64,000 nt of DNA from Belnapia arida (GTDB taxonomy: Bacteria; Pseudomonadota; Alphaproteobacteria; Acetobacterales; Acetobacteraceae), in NCBI RefSeq assembly GCF_016773205.1, contig NZ_JAETWB010000003.1:186001-250000 (forward strand), written 5' to 3'. Every line of letters starts with the position of its first letter. Position 1 is the first letter of the stretch. Positions 37,467-46,654 of this stretch are shown here, in pieces. The notes under the pieces are model-generated. The model saw only the letters and a list, made by a program, of their open reading frames with translations, did no database searches and was not told where the DNA came from. The translations under genes were made by a program, and so were the position numbers.

Positions 37467-38624
37467 ATGCGCCATCGGCTGCTCGCCGGCATCATCGTCG
37501 CGAGCCTGGGCATGGGGCAGGCTTCGGCGCAGCTCCTGCTCTCGGCGAACGACAACAAGATGGTCCTGGACAACGGCGTCGCCCGCACCCTCCGTGAATC
37601 CCCACCCGATACGTTGACGGTCATCGACCTTGCCTCCGGTGCGCCTCGCATCCGCGCCGAGATCGCCGTCCCCGCCAGCGTCGTCGGCCCGCCCGTCTCC
37701 GTCGCCATCACGTCCGACGAGCGCCTGGCCCTCGTCACCAACAACCAGCAGCGCGACCCGGCCGACCCCGCCCGCCTCGTCGCCGGCAACACCATGTCGG
37801 TGGTGGACCTCACCGCCTCGCCGCCCCGCGTCGTGGCAACCCTGCCGACCGGCGCGGCGCCCGCGGGCGTCTCCATCAACCGCGCCGGCACCCTCGCCCT
37901 CGTCGCCAACCGCGCGGAGGGCACGGTGGGCGTCTTCCGCATCGCCCATGGCCATGTGACCTCCATCGGCAAGGTGGACATCGGCCCGGTTTCCTCCGAG
38001 GTCTCGCATGTCGCCTTCACCCCGGACGGCCGCCGCGCCCTTGTCACCCGCAACGGTGACCATCTGATCAATGTCCTGCAGATCGAGGGCGAGCGGGTAG
38101 TGAAGCTCGACCGCGACATCACCACCGGCGTCCGCCCCTACGGCCTCGCGGTGACCTCAGACGGCCGCTACGCCACCGTCGCCAATATCGGCCGCGGCAG
38201 CGGCGATGCGGACACCGTCAGCCTCATCGACCTGACCCGCGAGCCCTATCGCATCGTCGATACGGTGAGCGTCGGCCAGACGCCGGAAGGCATCCAGACC
38301 GGGCCAGACCCGCGCCTTGTCGCGGTCACGGTGATGAACGGTTCCAACAAGCCCTCCGGCTCGCCTTTCGCGGGGCCGGGTCTGGTGAAGCTGCTGCGCA
38401 TCGACAGCGGCCGCCTCTCGGTCGTCGCGGAGGCTCATGTCGGCACCTGGTCCCAGGGCGCCGCCTTCTCGCCGGACGGGCGGATGCTCTTCGTCGGCAA
38501 CATGGTGGAGCGGGACATCTCTGTCTTCCGCATCACCGAGGACGGCAGGCTGAGCGAGGCCGGCCCGCGCCTCCGCCTCGGCGGCGGCTCTGTGGCGCTG
38601 CGGGTGGCCGACAGGCCGAGATAA
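37467..38624 (+). CDS. Secreted YncE/lactonase-like beta-propeller protein
   Basis: The 385-residue protein begins with a signal peptide (RHRLLAGIIVASLGMGQASA) and then repeats of about 45 residues with propeller strands: SVAITSDERLALVTNNQQR, GVSINRAGTLALVANRAEG, HVAFTPDGRRALVTRNGDH, GLAVTSDGRYATVANIGRG and GAAFSPDGRMLFVGNM. This fits the YncE/6-phosphogluconolactonase-like fold in the periplasm. Function is unknown. GGGAGGAA precedes the ATG at 37467; the upstream open frame is ignored. Confidence 0.8.
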   Translation: MRHRLLAGIIVASLGMGQASAQLLLSANDNKMVLDNGVARTLRESPPDTLTVIDLASGAPRIRAEIAVPASVVGPPVSVAITSDERLALVTNNQQRDPADPARLVAGNTMSVVDLTASPPRVVATLPTGAAPAGVSINRAGTLALVANRAEGTVGVFRIAHGHVTSIGKVDIGPVSSEVSHVAFTPDGRRALVTRNGDHLINVLQIEGERVVKLDRDITTGVRPYGLAVTSDGRYATVANIGRGSGDADTVSLIDLTREPYRIVDTVSVGQTPEGIQTGPDPRLVAVTVMNGSNKPSGSPFAGPGLVKLLRIDSGRLSVVAEAHVGTWSQGAAFSPDGRMLFVGNMVERDISVFRITEDGRLSEAGPRLRLGGGSVALRVADRPR

Positions 38625-38692
38625 CGGCTTGGTTGACCGACCTGCCGCCCGTTCCTAGCCTTGTCCCGACGTCCGAGAAGAAAGGTACCCTC

Positions 38693-39889
38693 ATGGCCCA
38701 TCGCGGCTTGCGTTTCGGCATCTTCCTCGCGCCCTTCCACCGCGTGGGCGACAACCCGACCCTCGCTCTCGGCCGCGACCTTGAGCTGATCCAGTGGCTC
38801 GACACCCTCGGCTACGACGAGGCCTGGATCGGTGAGCACCACTCCGCCGGATGGGAAATCATCGCCTCGCCCGAAATCTTCATCGGTGCGGCGGCCGAGC
38901 GCACGAAGCACATCAAGCTCGGCTCCGGCGTTACCTCGCTGCCCTACCATCACCCCTTCCTCGTCGCGCAGCGCTTCGTCCAGCTCGACCACATGACGCG
39001 CGGCCGCGCCATGCTCGGCTGCGGCCCCGGCGCCCTGGTTTCCGACGCCTACATGATGGGCATCAAGGCCGAGGATCAGCGTCGCATGATGGATGAGAGC
39101 CTCGGCGCCATCATGAAGCTGCTGGCGTGCGAGGAGCCAGTGACGATGAAGACCGACTGGTTCGAGCTGAACCAGGCCCGGCTCCACCTCGCCCCCTATA
39201 CCTATCCGCACTTCCCGATCGCGGTCGCCAGCGCCACCACCCCCTCCGGCGTGCTGACCGCGGGCAAGCATGGCGTCGGCCTGCTCTCCCTCGGCGCCGG
39301 TCTGCCGGGCGGCAACGCGAAGCTCGCCGAGCACTGGCGCCAGGGCGAGGCCGAGGCGGCGAAGCACGGCAAGACCATGCCGCGCGACGGCTGGCGCCTG
39401 GTCGTGAACATGCATTGCGCCGAGGAGGACGAGCGCGCTTTCCACGACGTCGCCCGCGGCGAGCGGCTGGAGACACTCAGCTATTTCAGCGAGACCCTCG
39501 GGCGGCCGCCCATGCGCAGCGAGAACCCGCTTGGCGACGGGCTGAAGGCCGGCACCACCCTGGTCGGCAGCCCGGAGACGGTGGCGAAGGGCATCGAGCG
39601 CCTGCTCGAATACACCGAGGGCGGTGCCGGCGCGGTGCTCTTCCGCGCCCATGAATGGGCCAACCGCGAGGACACGCTGCGGAGCTACGAGCTTTTCGCC
39701 CGCTGGGTCATGCCCCGCTTCCAGGGCAGCCTGACGATGCCCGCCCAGTCGCGCGAATGGTGCAGCGAGAACCGCAGCGGCATCTTCGGCCCGAGCATGA
39801 ATGCGCTGCGCAAGGCCTTCACGGATGCCGGGCAGGAGGTGCCGGACCATATCCGGCTTCGCCTCCACACCGGCAAGGTCGAGTTGTAG
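38693..39889 (+). CDS. LLM-class flavin-dependent monooxygenase, LimB-like
   Basis: The 398-residue protein has the luciferase-like TIM barrel: RFGIFLAPFHRVGDNPTLAL, YDEAWIGEHHSAGWEIIASP, ERTKHIKLGSGVTSLPYHHP and QLDHMTRGRAMLGCGPGAL. The run closely resembles the limonene 1,2-monooxygenase (LimB) group of FMN-dependent oxygenases, but substrate cannot be assigned. No flavin reductase is adjacent. A hairpin follows the stop. The ATG at 38693 sits 69 bases after the propeller gene. Confidence 0.85.
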   Translation: MAHRGLRFGIFLAPFHRVGDNPTLALGRDLELIQWLDTLGYDEAWIGEHHSAGWEIIASPEIFIGAAAERTKHIKLGSGVTSLPYHHPFLVAQRFVQLDHMTRGRAMLGCGPGALVSDAYMMGIKAEDQRRMMDESLGAIMKLLACEEPVTMKTDWFELNQARLHLAPYTYPHFPIAVASATTPSGVLTAGKHGVGLLSLGAGLPGGNAKLAEHWRQGEAEAAKHGKTMPRDGWRLVVNMHCAEEDERAFHDVARGERLETLSYFSETLGRPPMRSENPLGDGLKAGTTLVGSPETVAKGIERLLEYTEGGAGAVLFRAHEWANREDTLRSYELFARWVMPRFQGSLTMPAQSREWCSENRSGIFGPSMNALRKAFTDAGQEVPDHIRLRLHTGKVEL

Positions 39890-39897
39890 CCTTCGGT

Positions 39898-39926
39898 CGC
39901 CCTGAGGGGATCGTTCGCTCAGGGCG
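39898..39926 (+). terminator. Hairpin after the LimB-like gene
   Basis: CGCCCTGAG (39898-39906) and CTCAGGGCG (39918-39926) form a perfect 9-bp stem with an 11-base loop, nine bases after the stop. No U-run follows, so termination is likely but not certain. Confidence 0.5.
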
Positions 39927-40473
39927 CGGCCTTCCACTGGCTGCACCGGATGCGGCGTCAAGGTCTGCCCGCTGAAATTCGATGGCGCTGTGCCGTCCCG
40001 GGCGGTCGAGGTGCGCGTTGGAGGCGGCTCCATAGCCCCCTGCCAGTCGCGCAGCCCGCGCCGGCATGTCATGCCAGAGCCGCAGCCGTTTCCCAAGGGA
40101 TGCCAGACCGCAGGGCCAGGGGAAGGCTAGCCAGGCAACTCGGTCAGGCAGGCGGGCCGAGCGCCTTCTGGCCATCATTTCCGGACGGAGCGCCGGCCGA
40201 GACCAGTGCCGCATCCGCCGGCGCCTGAGGCATGAGCGGGCTCTCTTTGCCCCGAGCCTGGCTGGCCATCACGGGTTCTCCAGCCGATTATCCGGCTGCG
40301 TCCGGTGGGTTGCCTGTCGGTAACTTAGCTGGTAGCCGCACCTGCTCATTCATGCGGGACACGTGTGGCACGCCCGGTATCGGGGGCTAAAGGCTTCGCT
40401 CACGCGTTCCTGTCTGACCGCTTGGTTCGCGCGGCGCGAACCGTGGGCGCTTCGGCTCCAGCAGGGAACAGCG
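39927..40473 (+). other. Long spacer before the EIIA-Mrp operon
   Basis: About 550 bases without a credible gene on either strand; the open frames here have no family-like segments. A weak promoter pair (TTGCCT 40310-40315, 17 bases, TAGCCG 40333-40338) and a perfect palindrome at 40424-40442 are the only structures noted. The length suggests complex control of the operon or a lost gene. Confidence 0.4.
40424..40442. promoter_or_regulatory. Perfect 19-bp palindrome upstream of the EIIA gene
   Basis: GGTTCGCGC (40424-40432), one central G, GCGCGAACC (40434-40442). It ends 31 bases before the ATG. An operator for a dimeric regulator fits best; a leader-RNA hairpin is possible with a slightly shorter stem. 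Confidence 0.5.
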
Positions 40474-40938
40474 ATGAGCATCACGGACCATCTCTCCGCG
40501 ACGGACGTCATCCTCGATCTCGACGCGCCGAACAAGCGGACCGTCCTGCAGTTCCTGGCCACCGAGGCGGCCAACCGCCTGGGGCGGCCGGAAGCCGAAA
40601 TTTCCGAGGCGCTGCAGGCGCGGGAACGATTGGGTTCGACGGCGCTCGGCCGGGGCATCGCCCTACCGCATGCGCGGCTGGAGGGAGACCTTCCGCCGGT
40701 CGTGCTTGTGGCGCGGCTGCAGCGTCCCGTGGACTTCGAGGCACGTGACGAGGAGGCCGTGGACCTCGTCATCCTTGTTCTCTGGCCCGAGGCCTCGCCC
40801 GAAGGGTTCCTACCCACCTTATCGGGGATTTGCGGGTCGCTCCGGGAGCCGCAGGTGCTCCGGCGGCTGCGCTCGGCGAGGGCACCGGATGAGGTGGTGG
40901 CGCTTCTTGCCGGCCCATCCCCGGAAGCGGCGACGTGA
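40474..40938 (+). CDS. PTS enzyme IIA of the fructose/nitrogen type (PtsN-like)
   Basis: The 154-residue protein is a stand-alone EIIA domain: LQFLATEAANRLGRPEAEIS, the phosphorylation site GSTALGRGIALPHARLEG with H66, and VDLVILVLWPEASPEGFLPT. No sugar-transport EIIB/C is present, so a regulatory role like PtsN is likely; PtsN in other bacteria controls potassium transport by protein contact. The gene begins at the ATG 40474 behind AGGGAA and lies 56 bases ahead of the Mrp antiporter operon, which suggests that it controls that antiporter. It differs from the usual ptsN setting beside rpoN. Confidence 0.85.
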   Translation: MSITDHLSATDVILDLDAPNKRTVLQFLATEAANRLGRPEAEISEALQARERLGSTALGRGIALPHARLEGDLPPVVLVARLQRPVDFEARDEEAVDLVILVLWPEASPEGFLPTLSGICGSLREPQVLRRLRSARAPDEVVALLAGPSPEAAT

Positions 40939-40994
40939 TGCCGCGAAGCGCCGGCGCAGAGCCTGTTCCTCGGACCGGGCGCTAGGCCGCCGCG

Positions 40995-43943
40995 ATGTCC
41001 GAGGCCGCGCTGCTTCTCATCCTCGTCTGCTTGCCCTTCGCCGGCGCGGTCGCCGCCGGCCTGCTGCCGACGCATGCCCGGAACGCGGCGGCGGCGTTGG
41101 CCGGCGTGGTCGCATTGACCGCCCTGCTGCTGGTCTGGGCCGCGTATCCGACCGTTTCGACCGGTGGGGTGCTGCGGGCGGATTTCGCCTGGATGCCGTC
41201 GCTTGGGCTGAACTTCACGCTTCGCATGGACGGATTCGCCTGGCTCTTCGCCGGGCTGGTGACGGGGATCGGCGCGCTCGTCGTGCTGTACGCGCGCTAC
41301 TACATGGCCGAGGACGACCCGGTGCCGCGCTTCTTTGCCTTCCTGTTGGCCTTCATGGGCGCGATGACGGGGGTGGTGATCTCGGGCAACCTCGTGCAGC
41401 TCGCCTTTTTCTGGGAGCTGACGAGCCTCTTCTCCTTCATGCTGATCGGCTATTGGCACCACACGACGGCGGCGCGTGACGGCGCCCGCATGGCGCTGAC
41501 TGTCACTGCCACGGGTGGCCTCGCGCTGTTCGCGGGCGTTCTGGTGCTCGGCCACATCGTCGGCAGCTACGAGCTGGACGCGGTGCTGGCCGCAGGCGAC
41601 CGCATCAGGCAGCACCCGCTCTACCTGCCGGCGCTGGTGCTGATCCTGCTCGGCGCGCTCACGAAGAGCGCCCAGTTCCCCTTCCATTTCTGGCTTCCGA
41701 ACGCCATGGCCGCGCCGACGCCGGTCTCGGCCTATCTCCACTCGGCAACCCTGGTGAAAGCGGGCGTCTTCCTGCTGGCACGGCTCTGGCCGGTGATGGC
41801 CGGCACCGAAGCCTGGTTCCTGATCGTCGGCACGGCCGGGCTGGTGACGATGCTGCTGGGTGCCTATGTCGCCATCTTCCAAAACGACCTGAAGGGCGTG
41901 CTGGCCTATTCCACCATCAGCCATCTCGGGCTGATCACGCTGCTGCTCGGGCTGAACAGTGAGCTGGCCCTCGTCGCGGCGGTGTTCCACATCCTGAACC
42001 ATGCGGCCTTCAAGGCCTCGCTGTTCATGGCGGCAGGCATCATCGACCACGAGACCGGCACGCGCGACATCAGGCGCCTGTCGGGGCTGAACCGGTCGAT
42101 GCCCTTTACCGCCCGGCTGGCCCTGGTCGCGGCTGCGGCGATGGCGGGCGTGCCGCTGCTGAACGGTTTTATTTCCAAGGAGATGTTTTTCGCCGAGGCG
42201 CTGTCGGCCGAGGCTCCGCTTGGGCTCCTCAATGTGCTGCCCTTCGCGGCCATGCTGGGCAGCGCTTTCAGCGTCGCCTACTCGCTTCGCTTCATCCATG
42301 GCGCCTTCTTCGGTCCCGACCCCGTGGATCTGCCGCACACGCCGCACGAGCCGGACACTTGGATGCGCTTCCCCGTCGAGATCCTGGTTCTGACCTGCAT
42401 CGGCGTCGGCGTGCTGCCGGCCGCAACGGTGGGCCCTTTTCTCAACCTTGCCATGCGTTCCGTACTGGGCGACAACGTGCCCTACTACAGCCTGTCGGTG
42501 TGGCATGGCCTGAACCTGCCGCTGTTGATGAGCATGGTCGCGCTTGCCGGGGGCGTGGCGCTCTACCTGGTGCTGCAGAGGCGGTTCCGGAGCGAGATCG
42601 AGGGCGAGCCGCTGTTGCGTCGCTTCGAAGGGAAGCGGATCTTCGAGCGAGCCATGGTCTTCCTCTCCTGGCGCCTTGCACGGCGGCTGGAAGGGATTGC
42701 GAGCACGCGTCGGCTCCAGCCACAGCTTCGCCTGATCATCGTCGTCGCCTTCCTGGCCGGTGGCCTGGCGGTGTGGGCGCGCGGCCCGGGGCCGGGCAAC
42801 CTGCCGCCTTCCGCCGTGGACCCCGTACTGGCCCTGATTTGGACAGTGGGCGGCGCCTGTGCGCTTGGGGCTGCGACGCTTGCAAAGTTCCACCGCCTGG
42901 CGGCGCTGATCCTGACGGGCGGCGCCGGACTCGCAGTCTGCATCACCTTCGTCTGGTTCTCGGCCCCCGACCTCGCGCTGACACAGCTCACGGTCGAGGT
43001 CGTGACCACCGTCCTGCTGCTGCTCGGCCTGCGCTGGCTGCCCAAGCGCATCCAGGTTCCCGGAGACGGCGGACCGGAGGTGCTGACCCACGCACGGCGC
43101 ACGCGCGACCTTGCCCTGGCAGTAGGCGCGGGCGGGGGGCTGGCGGCTCTCTCCTACGCCGTCATGACGCGCACGCCGCCCGAGCTGCTGGCGCAGGACT
43201 TCCTCGCCCGCGCCTATATGGAAGGCGGCGGCACCAACGTGGTCAATGTCACGCTGGTGGACTTCCGCGGCTTCGACACGCTCGGCGAGATCTTCGTGGT
43301 GGCCGCCGTCGCCCTGGCCACCTATGCGCTGTTGCGCCGCTTCCGCCCCGCGCCCGACAGCCTGGAACCGCCCATGCAGCAGCAGGACCAGGTCTCTGCA
43401 GAGGCAGCAGAGCCGGCGCCGACGACGGCAGGGCCGGTCGCGGACTGGCTGCTCATACCCTTTACCCTCACCCGGCTGATCTTCCCCGTCATGGTGCTGG
43501 TCGCCGCTTTCCTGCTGTTGCGGGGCCACGACCTTCCCGGGGGCGGCTTCTCCGCCGGCATGGTCGTTGCGATCGCCGTGATCCTTCAATACATGATCGG
43601 CGGCACGGCCTGGACCGAGGACCGGCTGTCCTGGCTCAGGCCCCGCATCTGGATCGGCATGGGCCTGCTGCTTGCGGCTGGTACCGGCCTCGCCGCCCTG
43701 GGCTTCGGCCGTCCCTTCCTCACCTCCTATTTCGGCTACCTGGAACTCCCAGTCATTGGACAGGTGCCGACTGCGAGCGCGTTCCTGTTCGACATCGGCG
43801 TCTTTGCGCTGGTGGTAGGCGCGACGCTCCTGATGCTCGTCGCCCTCGCCCACCAGTCCGTACGCGGCCGCCGCGCCACCTCGCGGGCGCTCGTGTCGTC
43901 GGCGCGGGCCGAGCGGACGCGAGTCACGGCAGGAAGCGATTGA
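40995..43943 (+). CDS. mrpA: Mrp/Pha cation/proton antiporter, fused subunits A and B
   Basis: The 982-residue membrane protein starts with an MrpA/NuoL-like domain of many helices: LTSLFSFMLIGYWHHTTAAR, KSAQFPFHFWLPNAMAAPTP and NDLKGVLAYSTISHLGLITL carry the conserved lysines and histidine of the proton path. After MrpA's own C-terminal part (APDLALTQLTVEVVTTVLLL) an MrpB domain follows from about residue 820 (RLIFPVMVLVAAFLLLRGHD; GGGFSAGMVVAIAVILQYMI). Such A-B fusions occur in group 2 (Pha) operons of alphaproteobacteria. It exchanges Na+ or K+ for protons as part of a large complex. Confidence 0.95.
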   Translation: MSEAALLLILVCLPFAGAVAAGLLPTHARNAAAALAGVVALTALLLVWAAYPTVSTGGVLRADFAWMPSLGLNFTLRMDGFAWLFAGLVTGIGALVVLYARYYMAEDDPVPRFFAFLLAFMGAMTGVVISGNLVQLAFFWELTSLFSFMLIGYWHHTTAARDGARMALTVTATGGLALFAGVLVLGHIVGSYELDAVLAAGDRIRQHPLYLPALVLILLGALTKSAQFPFHFWLPNAMAAPTPVSAYLHSATLVKAGVFLLARLWPVMAGTEAWFLIVGTAGLVTMLLGAYVAIFQNDLKGVLAYSTISHLGLITLLLGLNSELALVAAVFHILNHAAFKASLFMAAGIIDHETGTRDIRRLSGLNRSMPFTARLALVAAAAMAGVPLLNGFISKEMFFAEALSAEAPLGLLNVLPFAAMLGSAFSVAYSLRFIHGAFFGPDPVDLPHTPHEPDTWMRFPVEILVLTCIGVGVLPAATVGPFLNLAMRSVLGDNVPYYSLSVWHGLNLPLLMSMVALAGGVALYLVLQRRFRSEIEGEPLLRRFEGKRIFERAMVFLSWRLARRLEGIASTRRLQPQLRLIIVVAFLAGGLAVWARGPGPGNLPPSAVDPVLALIWTVGGACALGAATLAKFHRLAALILTGGAGLAVCITFVWFSAPDLALTQLTVEVVTTVLLLLGLRWLPKRIQVPGDGGPEVLTHARRTRDLALAVGAGGGLAALSYAVMTRTPPELLAQDFLARAYMEGGGTNVVNVTLVDFRGFDTLGEIFVVAAVALATYALLRRFRPAPDSLEPPMQQQDQVSAEAAEPAPTTAGPVADWLLIPFTLTRLIFPVMVLVAAFLLLRGHDLPGGGFSAGMVVAIAVILQYMIGGTAWTEDRLSWLRPRIWIGMGLLLAAGTGLAALGFGRPFLTSYFGYLELPVIGQVPTASAFLFDIGVFALVVGATLLMLVALAHQSVRGRRATSRALVSSARAERTRVTAGSD

Positions 43944-44287
43944 TGGAACTCGTCGTCTCCCTCGCCATCGGCGTGCTCGCCGGGTCCGGCGTCTGGCTGC
44001 TGCTGCGGCCGCGCACCTTCCAGGTCACGATCGGACTCGCGCTGCTGTCCTACGCTGTGAACCTGTTCATCTTCTCGACCGGCGGGTTGCGCATCGGCGC
44101 GGACGCCATCCTGGGACGCGGCGAGGTCGGCACGCTCGCGGCATTCACCGACCCGGTGCCGCAGGCGCTGGTGCTGACGGCGATCGTCATCGGCTTCGCC
44201 ACCACCGCGCTGCTGCTGGTGGTGCTGCTTGCCGCGCGTGGCCTTACCGGGACCGATCATGTGGATGGCCGGGAGCGCGAGCGTTGA
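43943..44287 (+). CDS. mrpC: Mrp antiporter subunit C (MnhC/PhaC, NuoK-like)
   Basis: A 114-residue three-helix protein homologous to NuoK: TFQVTIGLALLSYAVNLFIF and DPVPQALVLTAIVIGFATTA are the family signature. The ATG overlaps the A-B stop by one base, indicating coupled translation. Confidence 0.93.
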   Translation: MELVVSLAIGVLAGSGVWLLLRPRTFQVTIGLALLSYAVNLFIFSTGGLRIGADAILGRGEVGTLAAFTDPVPQALVLTAIVIGFATTALLLVVLLAARGLTGTDHVDGRERER

Positions 44288-45888
44288 TCGCTTGGACGGA
44301 CCACCTCGTGATTGCGCCGATCGTTGTCCCGATGCTGGCCGGCGCCGCGACGGTGATCGCAGGCAATGGCCGGCGCCGGCTGCTCGCAGGGCTCGGGCTT
44401 GCCTCGACCGTGCTGCTGGTCCTGCTATCGGCCATGCTGCTGGTTACGGCGGATGCACCGGGGGTGCGGATCTATCGCCTGGGCGACTGGCCCGTCTCCT
44501 TCGGCATCGTCCTGGTGCTGGACCGGCTCTCGGCCATGATGGTGGCGCTCGCCTCCGTACTCGGCTTTGCCGCCTTCGTCTTCTCGCTGGCGCGCTGGCA
44601 CCGCGCGGGCGCGCATTTCCATCCGCTGTTCCAGTTCCAGCTCATGGGGCTGAACGGGGCGTTCCTGACGGGCGACCTGTTCAACCTGTTCGTCTTCTTC
44701 GAGGCGATGCTTGCCGCCTCCTACGGCATGGCGCTGCATGGCTCCGGCACGGCGCGCGTGCGGGCCGGGCTGCACTACATCGTCATCAACCTGCTCGCCT
44801 CGCTGCTGTTCCTGATCGGCGTCAGCGTCGTCTACGGCATCGCCGGCACGCTCAACATGGCGGACCTGGCGGCCCGGGTGGCGGACATTGCCGCCGAGGA
44901 CCGGGCGCTGTTGGAAGCCGGGCTCGCCGTGCTCGGCATCGCGTTCCTGATCAAGGCGGCCATGTGGCCGCTGGGCTTCTGGCTGCCGGGCACCTACGCC
45001 GCGGCCAGCGCGCCGGCGGCGGCCATCCTCTCGATCCTCAGTAAAGTCGGGATCTATGCCGTACTGCGCATCTGGCTGCTGCTGTTCGGTGACGGCGCAG
45101 GCTCCTCCGCGGCCTTCGGCGCTACGGCGCTGACCGCTGGCGGCTTGCTGACGGTCGCCTTCGGCGCAGTCGCCGTGCTGGCAAGCCAGAACCTGGCTCG
45201 CCTCGCCGGGGCGAGCGTGCTCGTCTCATCCGGCACGCTGCTTGCCGCCATCGGCATGGGCCAGGCCGCCGTCACCGGCGGCGCGCTGCTGTATCTCGCG
45301 GGCTCCGTGCTGGCGATCGGCGCCTTGTTCCTGCTGGTGGAACTCGTCGAGCGCGGGCGCGACATCGGCGCGGACGTGCTGGCCGTGACGCGCGAGGCTT
45401 TCGGCACCGGCGAGCACGAGGAGGACGGCGAACCCGGAGAGCGGGATGCCATCGGCGTGCCGATCCCGGCCACGGTGGCGACCCTCGGCGTCTCCTTCCT
45501 GGCTTGTGCTCTGCTGATTGCGGGCCTGCCGCCGCTATCCGGGTTTCTGGCCAAGTTCGCCATCCTGTCACCGCTCTTCGCCCCTGGCGGAGGCGCGCCG
45601 CGCCCACTGGCCTGGGTGTTGGCGGCCGCGCTGATCCTGTCCGGGCTGGCGACGGTGGTGGCGATGGTGCGCGCCGGGATGGACGCCTTCTGGGCATCCC
45701 CGGCCGGCAGACCGCAGCGGGTCAGCATCGTGGAGTTCCTGCCCGTGGCACTGCTTCTCGCGCTTTGCGTCGCGTTGACCGTCGGCGCGGGCCCGGCCCT
45801 GGACTATACCACCGCGGCTGCGGAGGCGCTGCACGTACCGGCAAACTACCTGCGCGGCGTGCTGGGGACGCCGGAGGATGGCCGATGA
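44284..45888 (+). CDS. mrpD: Mrp antiporter subunit D (MnhD/PhaD, NuoN-like)
   Basis: The 534-residue protein is a second NuoL/M/N-like antiporter subunit: FQLMGLNGAFLTGDLFNLFV, FEAMLAASYGMALHG, AFLIKAAMWPLGFWLPGTYA and LAGLPPLSGFLAKFAILSPL. Start is TTG at 44284, which overlaps the C stop. An acidic insertion (residues ~378-392, EHEEDGEPGERD) lies in a loop before the LPPLSGF helix. Confidence 0.93.
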   Translation: MIAWTDHLVIAPIVVPMLAGAATVIAGNGRRRLLAGLGLASTVLLVLLSAMLLVTADAPGVRIYRLGDWPVSFGIVLVLDRLSAMMVALASVLGFAAFVFSLARWHRAGAHFHPLFQFQLMGLNGAFLTGDLFNLFVFFEAMLAASYGMALHGSGTARVRAGLHYIVINLLASLLFLIGVSVVYGIAGTLNMADLAARVADIAAEDRALLEAGLAVLGIAFLIKAAMWPLGFWLPGTYAAASAPAAAILSILSKVGIYAVLRIWLLLFGDGAGSSAAFGATALTAGGLLTVAFGAVAVLASQNLARLAGASVLVSSGTLLAAIGMGQAAVTGGALLYLAGSVLAIGALFLLVELVERGRDIGADVLAVTREAFGTGEHEEDGEPGERDAIGVPIPATVATLGVSFLACALLIAGLPPLSGFLAKFAILSPLFAPGGGAPRPLAWVLAAALILSGLATVVAMVRAGMDAFWASPAGRPQRVSIVEFLPVALLLALCVALTVGAGPALDYTTAAAEALHVPANYLRGVLGTPEDGR

Positions 45889-46376
45889 GGCGCTTCCTGC
45901 CGCATCCGCTCCTCGCGCTCTTCCTACTGAGCGCTTGGCTCCTGCTGATGGAGAGCATCTCGCCAGGTGCGGTGGTGCTCGGCGGCGTGCTCGCGGTCGG
46001 TGGCTCCTGGACCCTGGCCTCGCTGGCGTCGCCCAGGGCGCGGCTGCGCCGCCTCACCGTGCTGCCTGGCCTGTTGGGCGACGTGCTGGTGGAGGTGATG
46101 CGCTCGAATTATGCGGTGGCGCGAATCATCGTCCACCCCGCGGACGGAGGCGTGCGGCGCTCCGGCTTCATTTATATCCCGCTCGACATGCGGGCGCCCT
46201 ACGGGCTGGCAGCGCTGGCCTGCATCCTCACAGCAACACCCGGCACGGTCTGGGTGGACTACGACTCGGCGGAGGGCACCATGCTGCTCCATGTGCTCGA
46301 CCTGGTCGACGAAGCGGAGTGGGTCCACATCGTCAAGGAAAGGTGGGAGCGGCGCCTGATGGAGATCTTCGAATGA
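45885..46376 (+). CDS. mrpE: Mrp antiporter subunit E
   Basis: The 163-residue protein has two to three N-terminal helices (LLALFLLSAWLLLMESISPG; GAVVLGGVLAVGGSWTL) and the MrpE soluble tail: VEVMRSNYAVARIIVHPADG, then TATPGTVWVDYDSAEGTMLL and HVLDLVDEAEW. Start overlaps the D stop by four bases. Confidence 0.92.
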   Translation: MRRFLPHPLLALFLLSAWLLLMESISPGAVVLGGVLAVGGSWTLASLASPRARLRRLTVLPGLLGDVLVEVMRSNYAVARIIVHPADGGVRRSGFIYIPLDMRAPYGLAALACILTATPGTVWVDYDSAEGTMLLHVLDLVDEAEWVHIVKERWERRLMEIFE

Positions 46377-46654
46377 GTGCCGCGCTGCTCGGATGGGCCG
46401 TGCTCGTGACGCAGTTCCTGCTCGTGGCCGCGATGGGCTGCGCCGCGTTCCGCCTACTGCGGGGGCCACGGGCGCAGGACCGCGTGCTCGCGCTCGACAC
46501 CCTTTATGTCATCGCCGCCATGCTGCTGCTGGTGTTCGGCATCCGGACGGGCAGCCCGCATTATTTCGAGGCGGCATTGCTGATCACCCTGGTGGGCTTC
46601 GTTGCGACGGCTGCGCTCTCCAAGTTCCTCATGCGGGGCGAGGTGATCGAGTGA
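46373..46654 (+). CDS. mrpF: Mrp antiporter subunit F
   Basis: A 93-residue three-helix protein. RLLRGPRAQDRVLALDTLYV is the MrpF core, followed by YFEAALLITLVGFVATAALS. Overlaps E by four bases and is followed by G in the canonical order. Confidence 0.92.
   Translation: MSAALLGWAVLVTQFLLVAAMGCAAFRLLRGPRAQDRVLALDTLYVIAAMLLLVFGIRTGSPHYFEAALLITLVGFVATAALSKFLMRGEVIE

Noticed and set aside
39819-40228. Open frames on both strands in the spacer before the EIIA gene
   Set aside because: Arg/Ala/Pro-rich translations with no start signal and no protein-like segments; probably chance.
40350-43853. A 1167-codon open frame antisense to mrpAB
   Set aside because: It is a shadow of the high-GC coding strand: His/Arg/Gln-rich low-complexity translation with no family features, opposite a clear mrpAB gene.
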